Shown here: positions 33,152-44,900 of the stretch, piece by piece
How the letters are laid out: every line of letters begins with the position of its first letter
Position numbering within the stretch: the stretch's first letter is position 1
NCBI GenBank assembly: GCA_000320605.2
Contig: KB445792.1
Location: 1,493,581 to 1,557,580, forward strand
Direction: 5' to 3'
DNA length: 64,000 bases
Source of the DNA: Gelatoporia subvermispora B
Taxonomy: Eukaryota; Basidiomycota; Agaricomycetes; Polyporales; Gelatoporiaceae
Program-made: the position numbers and the translations under genes
Notes under the pieces: model-generated
What the model was told of the DNA's origin: nothing
Databases searched by the model: none
What the model saw: only the letters and a program-made list of their open reading frames with translations

Positions 33152-34215
33152 ATGACATCTACTATGGACGTATATTCCTCTCAAAGTCAGGCCTCAAAAT
33201 TTGCTGTCTGCGACGTGACCTCGATGTTAACTGATCATAACATTCGCTGCAGCCGACACATCCGACGATCGCTATACCATCTTCTTTGACATAGATAATA
33301 CAATGTATTCTGCAAGTGCACAAATCTCACACGCAATGGGCATACGCATACATGGTCATAAGCTCGTGCCAACCCATCGCAACTGCGCTGACGTGAGGTT
33401 CAACAGCGTACTTCGTAGGTCTGGGCCATTCTGAGGAGGAGGCGTCAGAGCTTCATCTGAAATATTACACACAATATGGTCTCGCGCTTCGCGGGCTCGT
33501 GCGCCATCATGACGTGGGTACGGATATCATTCCTGGTGGTATTTATTCACGCTCATTGCGGACTCAATATCATCCAGATCCGCTGGACTTCGATCGCAAA
33601 TGCGATGGATCGCTGCCCCTGGAGGAGATGCTCAAGCCCGATGCTGAACTCCGGAAGCTACTCGAGGATATTGATCGCACAAAAGCGCGCGTATGGGCGT
33701 TGACGAATGCATACCACACAGTGCGTTCTTCCAACATTGCTCAATGTACTCAGTTGACTTCCTAAATCCTTCCAGCACGCCCGTCGAGTGCTACGGATTC
33801 TTGGTGTTGAAGATCTAATCGAGGGTCTCGTGTATTGCGACTATTCAGAACCAAACTTCTCATGCAAGCCAGAGCCTGAATTCTACCAAAATGTGGGTGT
33901 CTTTAGTTGGCAGGTTTAGTTGCTCTATCTTGACGCTATCTTGACGCTACTTGTTAGGCTCTCGGGCGAGCAGGAGTCACAGACCCATCCAAATGTTTCT
34001 TCATTGACGACAGCAGAAAGAATGTCGAAGCTGCAAAGGCGCTAGGCTGGGGTAGATGCGTCCACTTCTGTGAACGTGGGCTACAAGCTGTAGAAGGCGG
34101 GAAGCTCAAAGACATCGGTAGCGAGTCGTTAGAGGAGGTAGCGGTAGAAGGGATCGTGTCTGTCTCGAGACTAGACGAGCTCAGAACAGTCTGGGCAGAT
34201 GTCTTCAAACAGTGA
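33152..34215 (+). CDS. HAD-family pyrimidine 5'-nucleotidase (Sdt1/Phm8 type)
   Basis: Dephosphorylates pyrimidine (and possibly other) nucleoside monophosphates. After a short first exon the frame gives RYTIFFDIDNTMYSAS with the HAD nucleophile pair (DxD), then YYTQYGLALRGLVRHHDV, the second motif LTNAYH (33695), GLVYCDYSEPNFSCKPEPEF with the conserved lysine (33820-33880), and the acidic motif CFFIDDSRKNVEAAKALGWG (33990-34055). All four HAD motifs are present. The best first splice uses the weak donor gtcagg near 33188 to reach the aspartate-rich start. The gene shares an upstream region with RPL6. Sdt1 and Phm8 are not separable by eye. Confidence 0.88.
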
Positions 34216-34404
34216 CCGTAAGCAAATTCCTAATGTTGTCCTGTATAATACATATGTTCGTAGACTTCGAGGTAAATGGCATGATACAGGATGCAAGGGA
34301 TCATCAAGCACAGATACAATGACAAATATCCAGTTAAGTCTGTAGGGAAATCCTTGCTGATGTGGGTTATGTGAGTGATGCAGTATGCTTATGTGGATGG
34401 TGTA

Positions 34405-35922
34405 TCAAAATAATGTGACAGACGCTACTTGCGAGGATTCGGTGGTCTCGAGGACCAGACCATCATAGCCGACAAGCCCTACACATCATACGCGATCAGT
34501 CTCGTAGCTTAGGTCAGACAGGGCGGTCGCTTACGTGTAATTGACCCAGGGAGGGTCAAAGCTTCCTCGTCATCGGTGCGATCAAGCAGCATAGATGGTG
34601 GTGACTGCTCAGGCCCTAAGAAATGCCTGATCTGATCCGCCTACAGACGATGTTCAAGCACAGATAACAACATGAAACCCGTTAAACGCACTCTGTCGAA
34701 AAATCTCATACGTGGCGGTGTTTCTAGGCGCAACTTAATTCGAAGATTCAAGGTGTCGTTAGATAGCGGACTACTCACCATCTTCGTTGTCCTCAGGCCT
34801 TCCTTCGATTTCCCAAGGACATCGCTTGTATCTCTGGAAAAGCGGGCTCCCTGGCTAACATAGGGTCAATATCGCACGCAAGGCCATCGCACGCGTGAGA
34901 AGCGCACTCACAATATTTGTATGGAGGACAATCTTTTTTACAAGATGCGTTGAGCCATCTATGAGAAAATCCACTCCGTACTGAAGATAGTTATAGAAAT
35001 CTAGCCTTTCATCGGTGACCCCGTTCCCCAAGGCTGATGGAGAACTCACAGTCCGTGTCGGAGTCACCCTCTCTATCGAGACTTCTCGCGTGTATAGTCA
35101 TCCTGTCATCCTCCTTATAGTGTATCCGTAGTGGAGGACCGAGATCGCAGATAAGGTCTTGAGCGCTGCTGATCCCAAGCTTTATCCGGATTTGTGTTGA
35201 GCTAGAGGGATGGAATTGCAAAGTAATCCCATCATGTATCTTGCTGAAGGTCATGCACAAGCGCCCGGGTGATGGCAAGTGAACATACCTTCACTACTGC
35301 TCTCTCAACCTCACCCGCCATTGCTTCACACTCCGACACTTCGTCCAAAGCATCGCGGCGCTCGCCCTCTTGGCTCTTTTGGGTAATAACAACTCTCCTT
35401 ACTTCTTGCATTCGATCCTCAGGGTGGTTGGAACTCTTCAAGGCTTCTCCCCTTCCATCCACATCGAAGCCAAACGAGACTCCTGGATACCGAAGTTCGT
35501 CTCCAGGATAGGTTGGTCCGAAAGTACGGTTGACCCCTAACCTGCGCAGTACTTCATCTGGAGACGACAACACATGTTCCTTGTACTTCAGCGTTATTGG
35601 TGGATTCAGGTCTCGAGGTTTCCGGATGCAAATAGTGTGTAGCCTTTGATGATAACCAGAGAAGAGGAGATCCAGATGCGGTCGGATATGCAAAACAACC
35701 GGAGTGGTTACCGTGTCTGGATCATACTTCACTTCCACAAGGGGGAACGCGTGTTGCATCCTACGCAACATGTCTAAAATGTTCCACAGCGACATGCCTA
35801 AGGAGAAGCGCTGCATCGTCTAAGCCAATCCTCGTCAAAGACAATCTGACGTAACACTGACCTAGATCAAACGGGCCAAGGCCAAGTCCTGGTCTAATAT
35901 CGACCTCCAACGCGGAGAACAT
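34405..35922 (-). CDS. PHAF1 / UPF0183 family protein
   Basis: Begins MFSALEVDIRPGLGLGPFDL at the ATG complementary to 35920-35922, and splices at the acceptor just before GMSLWNIL. Family blocks follow: RRMQHAFPLVEVKYDPDTV, LHIRPHLDLLFSGYHQRLH, ITLKYKEHVLSSPDEVLRRL, RTFGPTYPGDELRYPGVSF and, in later exons, QYGVDFLIDGSTHLVKKIVL and SPLFQRYKRCPWEIEG. The end GYDGLVLETTESSQVASVTL is also conserved. Animal PHAF1 (C16orf70) joins the phagophore and binds phosphoinositides together with BCAS3; a similar membrane role here is inference. The start adjoins the divergent promoter of DPB2. Confidence 0.9.
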
Positions 35923-36024
35923 TGTGTGGCTCATGCAGCAGGTAAGGGTAAGAACTCAGAAGAATGGGTCAAGTGCTGGGACTACGTAGAGCGAACTCAG
36001 TCACCTCAGGCCAAGATGCCCCAG

Positions 36025-36066
36025 CACGTGAACGCGTGAATTACATAAGCCTACTATGAGACGCGT
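36025..36066. promoter_or_regulatory. Two MluI cell-cycle boxes and a CACGTG upstream of DPB2
   Basis: ACGCGT occurs at 36032-36037 and 36061-36066, about 130-165 bp before the DPB2 ATG, with CACGTG at 36025-36030 and CGCG-rich sequence after. Paired ACGCGT is the classical G1/S (MBF) signature of DNA-replication genes in yeasts. Confidence 0.6.
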
Positions 36067-36195
36067 CGCGTTCACATCGCGTCGCGCGGCGCGTAGTCGT
36101 ACTACTGGCACCAGGACCTGAGCCCGTCTACTTCGATCACACCACCCGGCCCTTGTGGATTCCACATATAGACTACTGAGCCCCGAATTCTTACT

Positions 36196-38352
36196 ATGGC
36201 CGACGCTCGCCAACGTACGATCATCAAGGTACAATCTCAGTTTCATCGGCGGGACACGACTGGAGCTTTTCTTAGGTCTTCCGCAAATACAGTCATTCCC
36301 TTGGACCCGAAGCATTAGAATTTCTGGAGAGTCTCCTTGATGCACATGAAGTTTCTGACGAAGATGTGGAGTACTCCGTTGAGTGGATTGCTAAAGAATA
36401 CAACAGACAGGACGGTGGGTAGCTAAGCGGTGACGGTTGCACCGCTCCAGCCTTACAATGCTTAAGATGCACAGATGAAGGTATCCCTGGAGATTCTCAA
36501 AAGAGTCTATGAAACATTTCAAGGCTCAAGAGACAGCCATGCTGCAGACCAGGACATGCTAGATCCCGAGAGCCACCTACACTTCGTCGACGCTTTTGAC
36601 ATGCCACTCTGGCATTGGTCCACTGAACGAAGCTCCTTTGAAAAGTGTGTTGACCGTTCCTGCTCAATGTGTGTTTTATGCTAAGCTACGGACCAGGGCC
36701 GCAGGTCCTCTTACAGTATCAAGCTCAGCTGACTCACGGATTTTGGCCATGCGAAATAGACTAGACGTCATAAGGCAGGCAGTACTCCGAAATGATCACT
36801 TCTCCCCTTCAACCATTCCGTCCCGAGATAGGGAACACCTTCTCACAGTATGAATCAGCCACCCTCTTCGGACCTGCCTCTCACACATGTCACAGCTACG
36901 GTCCACGAAACAGCTTCTAGGGCGACCAGGGGAACGGTTTTTGCTACTTGGAATGCTCACTTACTCCAAGGAGGGGAAACTCTGTCTTGAAGATCAAGAC
37001 GGGTCAGTGGAACTTGATTTCTCACAGCTGGTAGGTCTTTTCAAGTAGGCAGGCAGTCGTCTCACCTCAACACATACTTAGGACCAACCGAGTGAAGGAC
37101 TATTCACTGAGGGTTGTGTTGCCATGGTTGAAGGCGAGTACACGGAAGATACCACTCTGATTGTGATCGCCATTGGCCATCCACCGTGTGAAAGCCGTGA
37201 GACTGCTCGGTAAGAATCAAAGCCGTAGGGAAAGCCACTTGCTAAACTAGCATAGGTCCATTTATGGACACGTAGACTTCCTGGGACGAGGTTCGACTAC
37301 CTTGCTCGAAGATGTATTCATTTTGTTTCTACCCGTACAATGTCCGTTATGCTTACGCTACTTTGCAACAGACGCAGCTCGCCACCCGCCTTCGACTTGA
37401 ACTCCCGGATTTGAGTTTCTTCGTGCTGTCAGATGTCTGGCTCGATCGGCCGGAGACATTTTCAGGACTTCAACTGATGTTTCAGCATTGCATCGATAAT
37501 CATTTCATCCCGAAGGTCATCATCCTATGCGGTAATTTCAGTAGCAAGGGCATCTCAAAGAATAGTGCTCGTGAGGTCAAACGATATCAAGGTACTTCTC
37601 TCCCCTGTAAACACGGTACCAGTCTCATCTCATTGATCTGATCCAAAGAGAACTTCGATGTGTTGGCCGATTGCATCGTCCAGTATCCGCTTATCACTCG
37701 ATACACTCACTTTGTCTTTGTCCCGGGCTCTCTTGACATCACAGTGAATTCCGTTCTACCACGCCGGCCTCTCCTGTCATCTCTCGTCTCTCGGCTGAAG
37801 TCAAGAGTTCCGAAAGTGCACTTCGCCACAAATCCGTGCAGAATCAAGTTCTGCGATCAGGAGATTGTCATTTTCAGGGAAGACTTGATGACGAAGATGC
37901 TCCGGAATCTAGTGGGCGTAAAGCCCGATGTCCGCAACGATGACTTGAAACGATTCGTACGTCCAGCCACGGACCATACCAAAAACTTAGCCCCATTAAG
38001 GATCTTCTAGCTTGTGCAGTCGATCCTTGACCAAAGTCATCTCAGTCCGCTAACATATAGTATACAAGCGACACTGTCCGACTTTGACCACGCCCTCCGT
38101 TTGTATCCACTCCCTACTGCGGTGAGTACGAGCCGATGACTCTATGTAGGTACTGTTAGCCTGACTGGGACACAATAGCTCGTGCTGGCGGATAAGTCGG
38201 ACAGATTCGAAATGACATACGAAGGCTGTCATGTTTTCAACCCCGGTAGTTTTGTCGGAAAGTCCTTCGCATTTTCTGCGTATACACCAGCAAGGAGGGA
38301 GTCAGAGGAATGGTGCGAGACATTTGATAGCAACAATTCGCCAGGAAACTAA
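36196..38352 (+). CDS. DPB2: DNA polymerase epsilon subunit B (Dpb2/POLE2)
   Basis: Second-largest subunit of the leading-strand polymerase; links it to the CMG helicase. The N-terminus ([11 protein letters not shown], then [19 protein letters not shown]) is the small helical domain that binds the helicase. The OB fold follows with [20 protein letters not shown] and [14 protein letters not shown], then the calcineurin-like phosphoesterase fold ([58 protein letters not shown]). As in other eukaryotes the phosphoesterase metal ligands are degraded (SDVW, CGNF), so it should be inactive as a nuclease. It ends [20 protein letters not shown] and a short polar tail. At least ten exons with introns of 40-60 bp. 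Confidence 0.94.
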
Positions 38353-38529
38353 TAGGTCCCTTCAGTATCCTCAGCAATGCAGAGTCAGAGGAAGGAGGCG
38401 GAGGGTATTAAGTAGCTCCGCACTTTGGGCCCAATGCATTATGTTTGATTTATGCCTTAGCAAGTGATCGTGTGTATTAGTATGTATTACTGCGTTTTAA
38501 ATCACATCGTATAGTGAGATATGGCCTCA

Positions 38530-38801
38530 TCAAATGCCCAGAATGATTGTACACGATTGGATGTGTGCGTGTTGGGCCTTCAAATCTTCGAAGTAGTCTT
38601 CGAAGTAGGGAGTGGGCGCTAGCGCGAAAGCGGACTGCTGTTTTGCCACGTGGTAAGAACGCATCGCCCGGCCAGCGCTTTCATACTGAACGTCGAGTCG
38701 ATCGGCATACTCGCGGCAGCCCTGTTCTGGACGTCGTGTTAGCATACCACCCTCACGCCGGGACCCTCGGCGTATAGCATATCCCTAATAACATCCTCCA
38801 T
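38530..38801 (-). CDS. Small hypothetical protein, 78 aa, two exons
   Basis: The ATG complementary to 38799-38801 gives MEDVIRDMLYAEGPG, then a 35-bp intron (gtgagg to aacag, with a gctaac branch site), then a 63-codon exon containing YADRLDVQYESAGRAMRSYH and APTPYFEDYFEDLKAQHAH. Splicing keeps a single frame to the stop complementary to 38530-38532. The composition is that of a real, acidic, helical protein with no membrane segment. I do not recognise the family. It is divergent from the FMP27/BLTP2 gene with only 120 bp between starts and is convergent with DPB2. Confidence 0.55.
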
Positions 38802-38923
38802 TCGCTTCGTCTATCCATGGGATTCTCCAGTCGGCCCTGAGGACACAACTGTTCAGTCTACCATTCATGCAACCTCGCAGCAAGTGACAAACAGTGAGTA
38901 GCTCAAGTCCATGTCTGCCAATC

Positions 38924-41900
38924 ATGGGCCAACCGTGTCAATCACTAGTGCCTTTAGCAGCCACCCTTGTCTCGATCACTCAAATTCTTCTATATGGTGG
39001 TCCGCACGTACACTCAAACTGGACGCTGCTCATCCTCTGGGCCATCCGTATTGTGACCCTATCCCTATTATTCAGGACGTATATTGGGCCATCAATCCTG
39101 AATCATGTTTCGGACCGTTTGAGGGTCCGAAGCGTGAGCTTGCGGTCCATTCGTGGCATCTACTTTCGCTCAAAGGCGGGGACATGGCGCATCGAACGTG
39201 TTGGTATATCTTACCATCATCCAGCCATGGGCGCAGCCGGCCGTTTCTCTCTGGTGGTTGAAGGCCTGTCCCTTGACCTCGTGAAACGCTGTGATGAAGA
39301 ACAGCTCAATGCCTCTTTCCGGCGCCGCAAGGGGCGCCCAGTGCTGGCCGACTTCGCGCCATCACCACTAGCCAGTAATCTCTGGTTCGCCGTCCGGCTG
39401 ATACTATCGTCCACGTATGCTATCCTGGACCCATATCTGCGTCCACTAATCCGCGCATTGTTCGTTGGCGCTCTCCGCGCTGCCATTCGTGCACTACCTG
39501 CTCTCACTCACGTCGTTGACTTTGAGTTAATGTCCGCAGTTGTGACCGTGTCGAGCATCCCCGGACTACGTTTCGAAATCAGAGAAGCGAGAGTTCAAAC
39601 GGAGGTTGCGCTCCAGACCTTGGAAACCGTAGCAGCAACGGATCCGCCTAAGAAACGACCGCAGCAGATTCACAAGAGGTTCCAAAGCGTTGCTGACTGG
39701 AATGCCAGACTTTCCGGTAGTCTACGACGTACTTGGGATCGGGCCTGGGGAGCCACAAGGGCGACCACATCTCTGACATTGCTCATCAATGGTGTTACGG
39801 GTATGGTGCCTCCATCGTTTGCTAATGATACGTTGCGTGCAGGTAAAGAATTGCGTGCTGCGTGACATAAACAGCATCTAACGATATTCTTAGGGTCCTC
39901 CCAAAGGAACTTTCTCGACGTGCCACACTTCGAGTTTTCCCTTTCCCTCCGTATCAACCCTCACTCAGGAGTTGAGTCTCGTAGTCTGAAAACATCGCTC
40001 AATCTGGGTGCCATTGACGCAGACATTGGCATCCTTCGTCATATCATCGGTCAGCTGAAACCCGAGCATAATGGCAATAGCGATCCGGTCGACATACAGA
40101 GCCCTAAACGTGAAGCACCGAAGCTCTCATCTAGATTGTCCTGGGTATCTCCACTGTCACCTACCTCTCCACTTCTGGAGACGTTATCCGTAGGGCATGT
40201 CGTTATTTGTTATTCCGCTGTCATTGAACGCCTATTCTCAGGCATCAATGCCTTTTGGTTGGAAATCGAGGACACCTAGGGTTCGCAGACTCGATAGTGG
40301 AGCTCGCCCAGTGAGTACCTGGGCAATCAGTGTCTTACGCGTTGAGGGCTCACGGCGCTACATTAGCGTGTTCTGCGATACTTGAACTCGTTTCGCATCG
40401 AGACGTCGGAAGTTGTGCTGCGATATAGCTCAAACGCCAAAGTTCTCGACGAGACATACCACCACGAAGTTTCCATCCAGAATATGGTCGTGTGTGCTGG
40501 AATAAGCCATCCTGACGTTCACACGCTGCACCGCGAATGGTTGGGCTCAAGACACGAACTACATGACAAGATGTGGACGGATGCATATCATCTGGATTCT
40601 AGTATTCAACATGTCTCACTAGCCCGCACTGGTGGAGGTTCTGTCACAAACCGTCTGCAAGTCGTCTCAGTTGGGCCTTCCAACATACAAGCTCTTAGCT
40701 CCCAGTGGCCGCCTCTCTGGGTCCCCGAATCATCATTTCTATCGGGCGATCCCAACGCACACCTAGCAGTCGTCAACATCACGTTCGAATCGATCAATAT
40801 CACAGAACATTTGGAGGTTCTTCAGGAATTGCTCGCCCACAGGCAGCCCAAGACATCGAGCAACGGTGCCCAGCAGTTCCCCGACATTCTTCCATATGTC
40901 CCTCGATTCTGCTTCATGATGCACGTGGGTCGTATATCCGGTCTTCTGATATCGAACAACAGGAGCAACGAGAGACCTTTTGCCCTAGAGGCACACTCGA
41001 CAGGACTTGGCATATCCGTACGAAATGAATTCAGGTCAATTCCCGATAAGCATTCGGCGCATACACTATGCGATGATCCAAGCGTACACATGGACGTCAA
41101 TGCCTTAATCACCCTTGAACCGACATTCATCTCCGTGTTCGGCTCATACATGGATTCACCCAATCTCCTACACCCTCATGGAAGTCCTGGCCAATCCACA
41201 GAACCTCTCATCTCGATCGAGTCCATCAACGTTTCAGCTCGTGGAAATGGCACTGGCTCAGTATCGGAAGATCCATCGACTGCTATATCGCTGGACACCG
41301 AGTCGCTATACTTCGATGTCATGTGTTGGACAGAGTTCATCTCCATCGAGCTTTGGCACCCCGGTGTCATCGAAGCCCTCAGTAGCGTTTTCGCAGGCCT
41401 TACAGCAACGCAGCAAGCCTCCGATCGTAGGCCGAATGCGGGTATAGTCAGTCCATTGCCCATTGGCGTCTCTGCGTCATTTGCTATAGGCCAGTTGGCT
41501 GCCTTCATCACTTCTCCAGACCTAGCACCAGAAGACGACCTCAATATCTCTCGAGGCATAGCAGTCCGTAGCGGCCTATTAGCCAGCATCACTTCAATAG
41601 GACCGATTCATGCGGAGAGACTTCGCGGACTTCTACCTCTAGGTCAAAAACGTTTTCGGCTATCGCTTCCGTCCGACCCCATTATCAAGGCGCTAACCAG
41701 TTTCTCCGTCCCGGTGACTTCCTCAAATAGGCGAATATATTCACAATTGATCATGCGGAATACCGTTGTTAGGGACGCAGTGTCTACGCGCTTCTCTGCG
41801 GATATCCTTTGGGGCGCCGAAGACGATATCGGGCAGAATACATCCATTAGCTTTCTGGAAATTCCCAAGGTCGAGGTGGAAGCAACGTTATCTGCTGCGT

Positions 41901-44900
41901 CATCTGATGGTCGTACATTACGCCTACAAGACGAATGCTCTGTGGATATAACCGTGCCGAGTGTCAAGGCGTGCTTGTTTCTCGCACGCATATACAGTCT
42001 GCTATTAGCATCACAAACATTGAGGACTATTTTTGCAACATCAACCCCGAAACCTGCCCGTCGGCAAACCTCCGGATTGTCTTATCGGCTGCGATGCTCA
42101 TTTGAGAAGATACAGGTCCTGTGGGAATTCCCCGTTCGATCGAAGTTATTCGGCCGCATTTACAGTCTCCGGATTGACCTTGCATCTGGCCAATCAACAA
42201 CAGTGCATTGGGCTACTGTTGTTCTGGCCGCTGCTGTCTTACGGGAGAGTATCAAACAGATAGACGAGCATTGGGAAGAACTGGGACGCCTATCGGGTTG
42301 GCGCTTGGATATCCAGACACACAGTCATCCACTGTCTGTCGCAGTAGATGCGGACTCCGGTCTACTTCGCATTCCGTTCGACTTCATTCTTGCGGATCTC
42401 ATTCTGGACGTTAATGTTACTATCAAAGCCATCAAGCATCTAGGCCGAATGGTTCCCTCCAGTCAGTTCAGCATCCCTCCCAGCCCGGAAGCCGAAGCTG
42501 CCAAAGTCGTCCCTCCAATATCGATTCGGTTAGGCTATTTGACATGTGAAGCAGCCGATGAAGACATAGAAACGAAGCTCGCGCTCATCTGGAAGGCTGG
42601 ACACGCAGCCGCGCGCATTCGACAAGAACGTGAGGATGCCTTCCATGCTAAAGTTTCCGCAATCGACCACAAAAATCCGATCCATGCTCCTGCCTCGCAA
42701 GTAGCGGATTCCGACTACCAGTTCAGCAACATACACACCGTAAGTATTACCGAAGCTCAACAGCGACTGTACCAGATACATTCCGCGGCCTGGAAGTCCA
42801 GCTTCACTCAAGCAGGAGAAGCGCAACAGCGGCGAGAAGGATCCTACATGCAACGTGCCTTTGGCAAAATATTGAATCCCAAGGGAACTGAGGATCTCAT
42901 TTCTGTGAAGCCACTCGGTTCGGTGCCGCCATTATGCCGGTTGACTCTACAGCACCTGTCGCTGATGTTGAGCCGGCCGTCAGTCTCCGACGCTGCGTTA
43001 CCAGATCTATTGCACACTTTAGGAGACGGCATTCCTCGCGATACACAGTACTCGTTACTCATTCCACTTCATATTCGTTTCACCGTGTCGTCCTTACGGT
43101 TGGCCTTTCGAGAGTATCCTCTGCCCTTGCTCAACATTCCGCCACATTCGGATAATCGTAACCCGTCATTGGAATTTGATGGCGACGTCGTGATTGCTGA
43201 GGAAATGGGACCCACAGCTTCAGTGGAGTGGATAGATTGCGAAATTGTGAGAGCTCATTGCGGCATACAAGGCGCTACCGCTTTGTCTATACCCATCCCA
43301 AAGACGATCATGCCCGTCAAGACTTATGCAAGTCCCATCATCCGCGTCACGACGGATGATGTCACGGATATTGCATGGGGGGTGAGCTATGGACCTGCCA
43401 CTCAAGATATCATGCGAGTGTTGGACACATTATCGCACGCTTCGCGAGACTCATCTCCGCCCATTGGATTCTGGGACAAGGTGTGTGATGGTGTGATGGT
43501 GATCTTGGTGCAGCCCACTCACACGGCTACGTAGTTGAGATTGATACTTCATTGGAAGGTTCAAGTCCAGTTTGACAACGAGGTACATTTTCACATGAAA
43601 GGTCCGTTCAGTCAGCACCCATACACGTATATCACACTGAACCAGAATTCCAGGTTCACGCGACCCCCATGACCTCGGTGGTCGCGGAGCAGGCTTCGCA
43701 CTCTGTTGGAAAGGGGATCCTCAATTAACCATCGGGCACCAGAACGCTGAGAGGGAGCTCATCCAAGTCACGAGCGAATCAATGCTTGTCGTAATACCGA
43801 AGTGCGTCCACTGTCAATTCAATACGTTCGAATACTGATTCTGGTTTAAAGCCTTGAGGATTCATACAGTCCAGACGGACAACGGATTCCGCCTGCAAAA
43901 CGAAGAGCTGTGCGACAATATGAGAGGATCTGCGCTCAACTAACTTCCGGTGTCTGCTTTGGAGTTGGTTTCGTCCTGGAGAGGTCGTGTGGTCCGGAAT
44001 GTGGCACTTGCACGGGCGGTGCATTCGAACGGCAATGCCGCTTCTTCAAATTCCGACCTCACTATACAATTCAGTTAGAGAAGAAGAGCACAGAACCGGA
44101 GTTTAAGGTATATCATGTTCGTTGCGCTGATATCAGGAACATGGGAACTGACCTCACGCAGTCTGCAGAAGATTCTTACAATGGATTTCGTTCGGATTTC
44201 ATACATATGTCGATTTCCCTGACTTCGGCCCTCCATCCGTCCGCTCTCGCTGCGAATAATTCCCACAGCAGTATACATCTATCGCCTATGGTCTTCGCAA
44301 ACTTCTGGTCTTGGTGGTCGTTATTCGACTCCAACCTATCTCTACCAATCCGACAAGGTTCCCGATACACCAGGAAGCGCCCTGTCTCTCCAAAGTTCGG
44401 ACAGCATCTTGCGACGCTCAAGTATCGCATCGCTCTAGCGCGATTGTTTATTTCACATGTGTACGTTGACAACTCTCAAGACGCATGGGTGGATGGCGTG
44501 ACACCATTCGTGGGCGTGAAGGCCATGATCGAGAGGTTCCAAGCTGATTTGCATCAACGAGACCAAGAAAGTACTCGAACAACGCGCGAAGGTATCAAGA
44601 CCATCCATCATAAGCCCTTCTATGCTATTGAGGTTGTCATGAAGGGGTTGGACCTTCGTGCATTGCTTGCTGTCTTCCCCGAACCTCTGAAGCAGTCGGT
44701 GTCCGAACTGCTGGAATCACCGCCTCCTGTCAGCGATTACCGCAAACGGAGTAGCCTCACCCCTATTGACTCCAAATCACCGTGGGTGGACTACGAAGAT
44801 TACACGGAAGGACATTCGGCGCCTTCTACAACACCAGATGTTTACGTTTTACCGATGGGTGCTTGCCCTCAGTTCACGTATGTCAAGCGCGCCATAGATG

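Noticed and set aside
40197..40385. Apparent frameshift in the FMP27/BLTP2 gene near 40280
   Set aside because: A short intron (GT at about 40190-40200, ctcag ending at 40241) followed by a second intron (gtgagt near 40311 to acattag near 40369) keeps one frame from SPLLETLS through ASMPFGWKSRTP to RVLRYLNSFRIE, so no break is needed.
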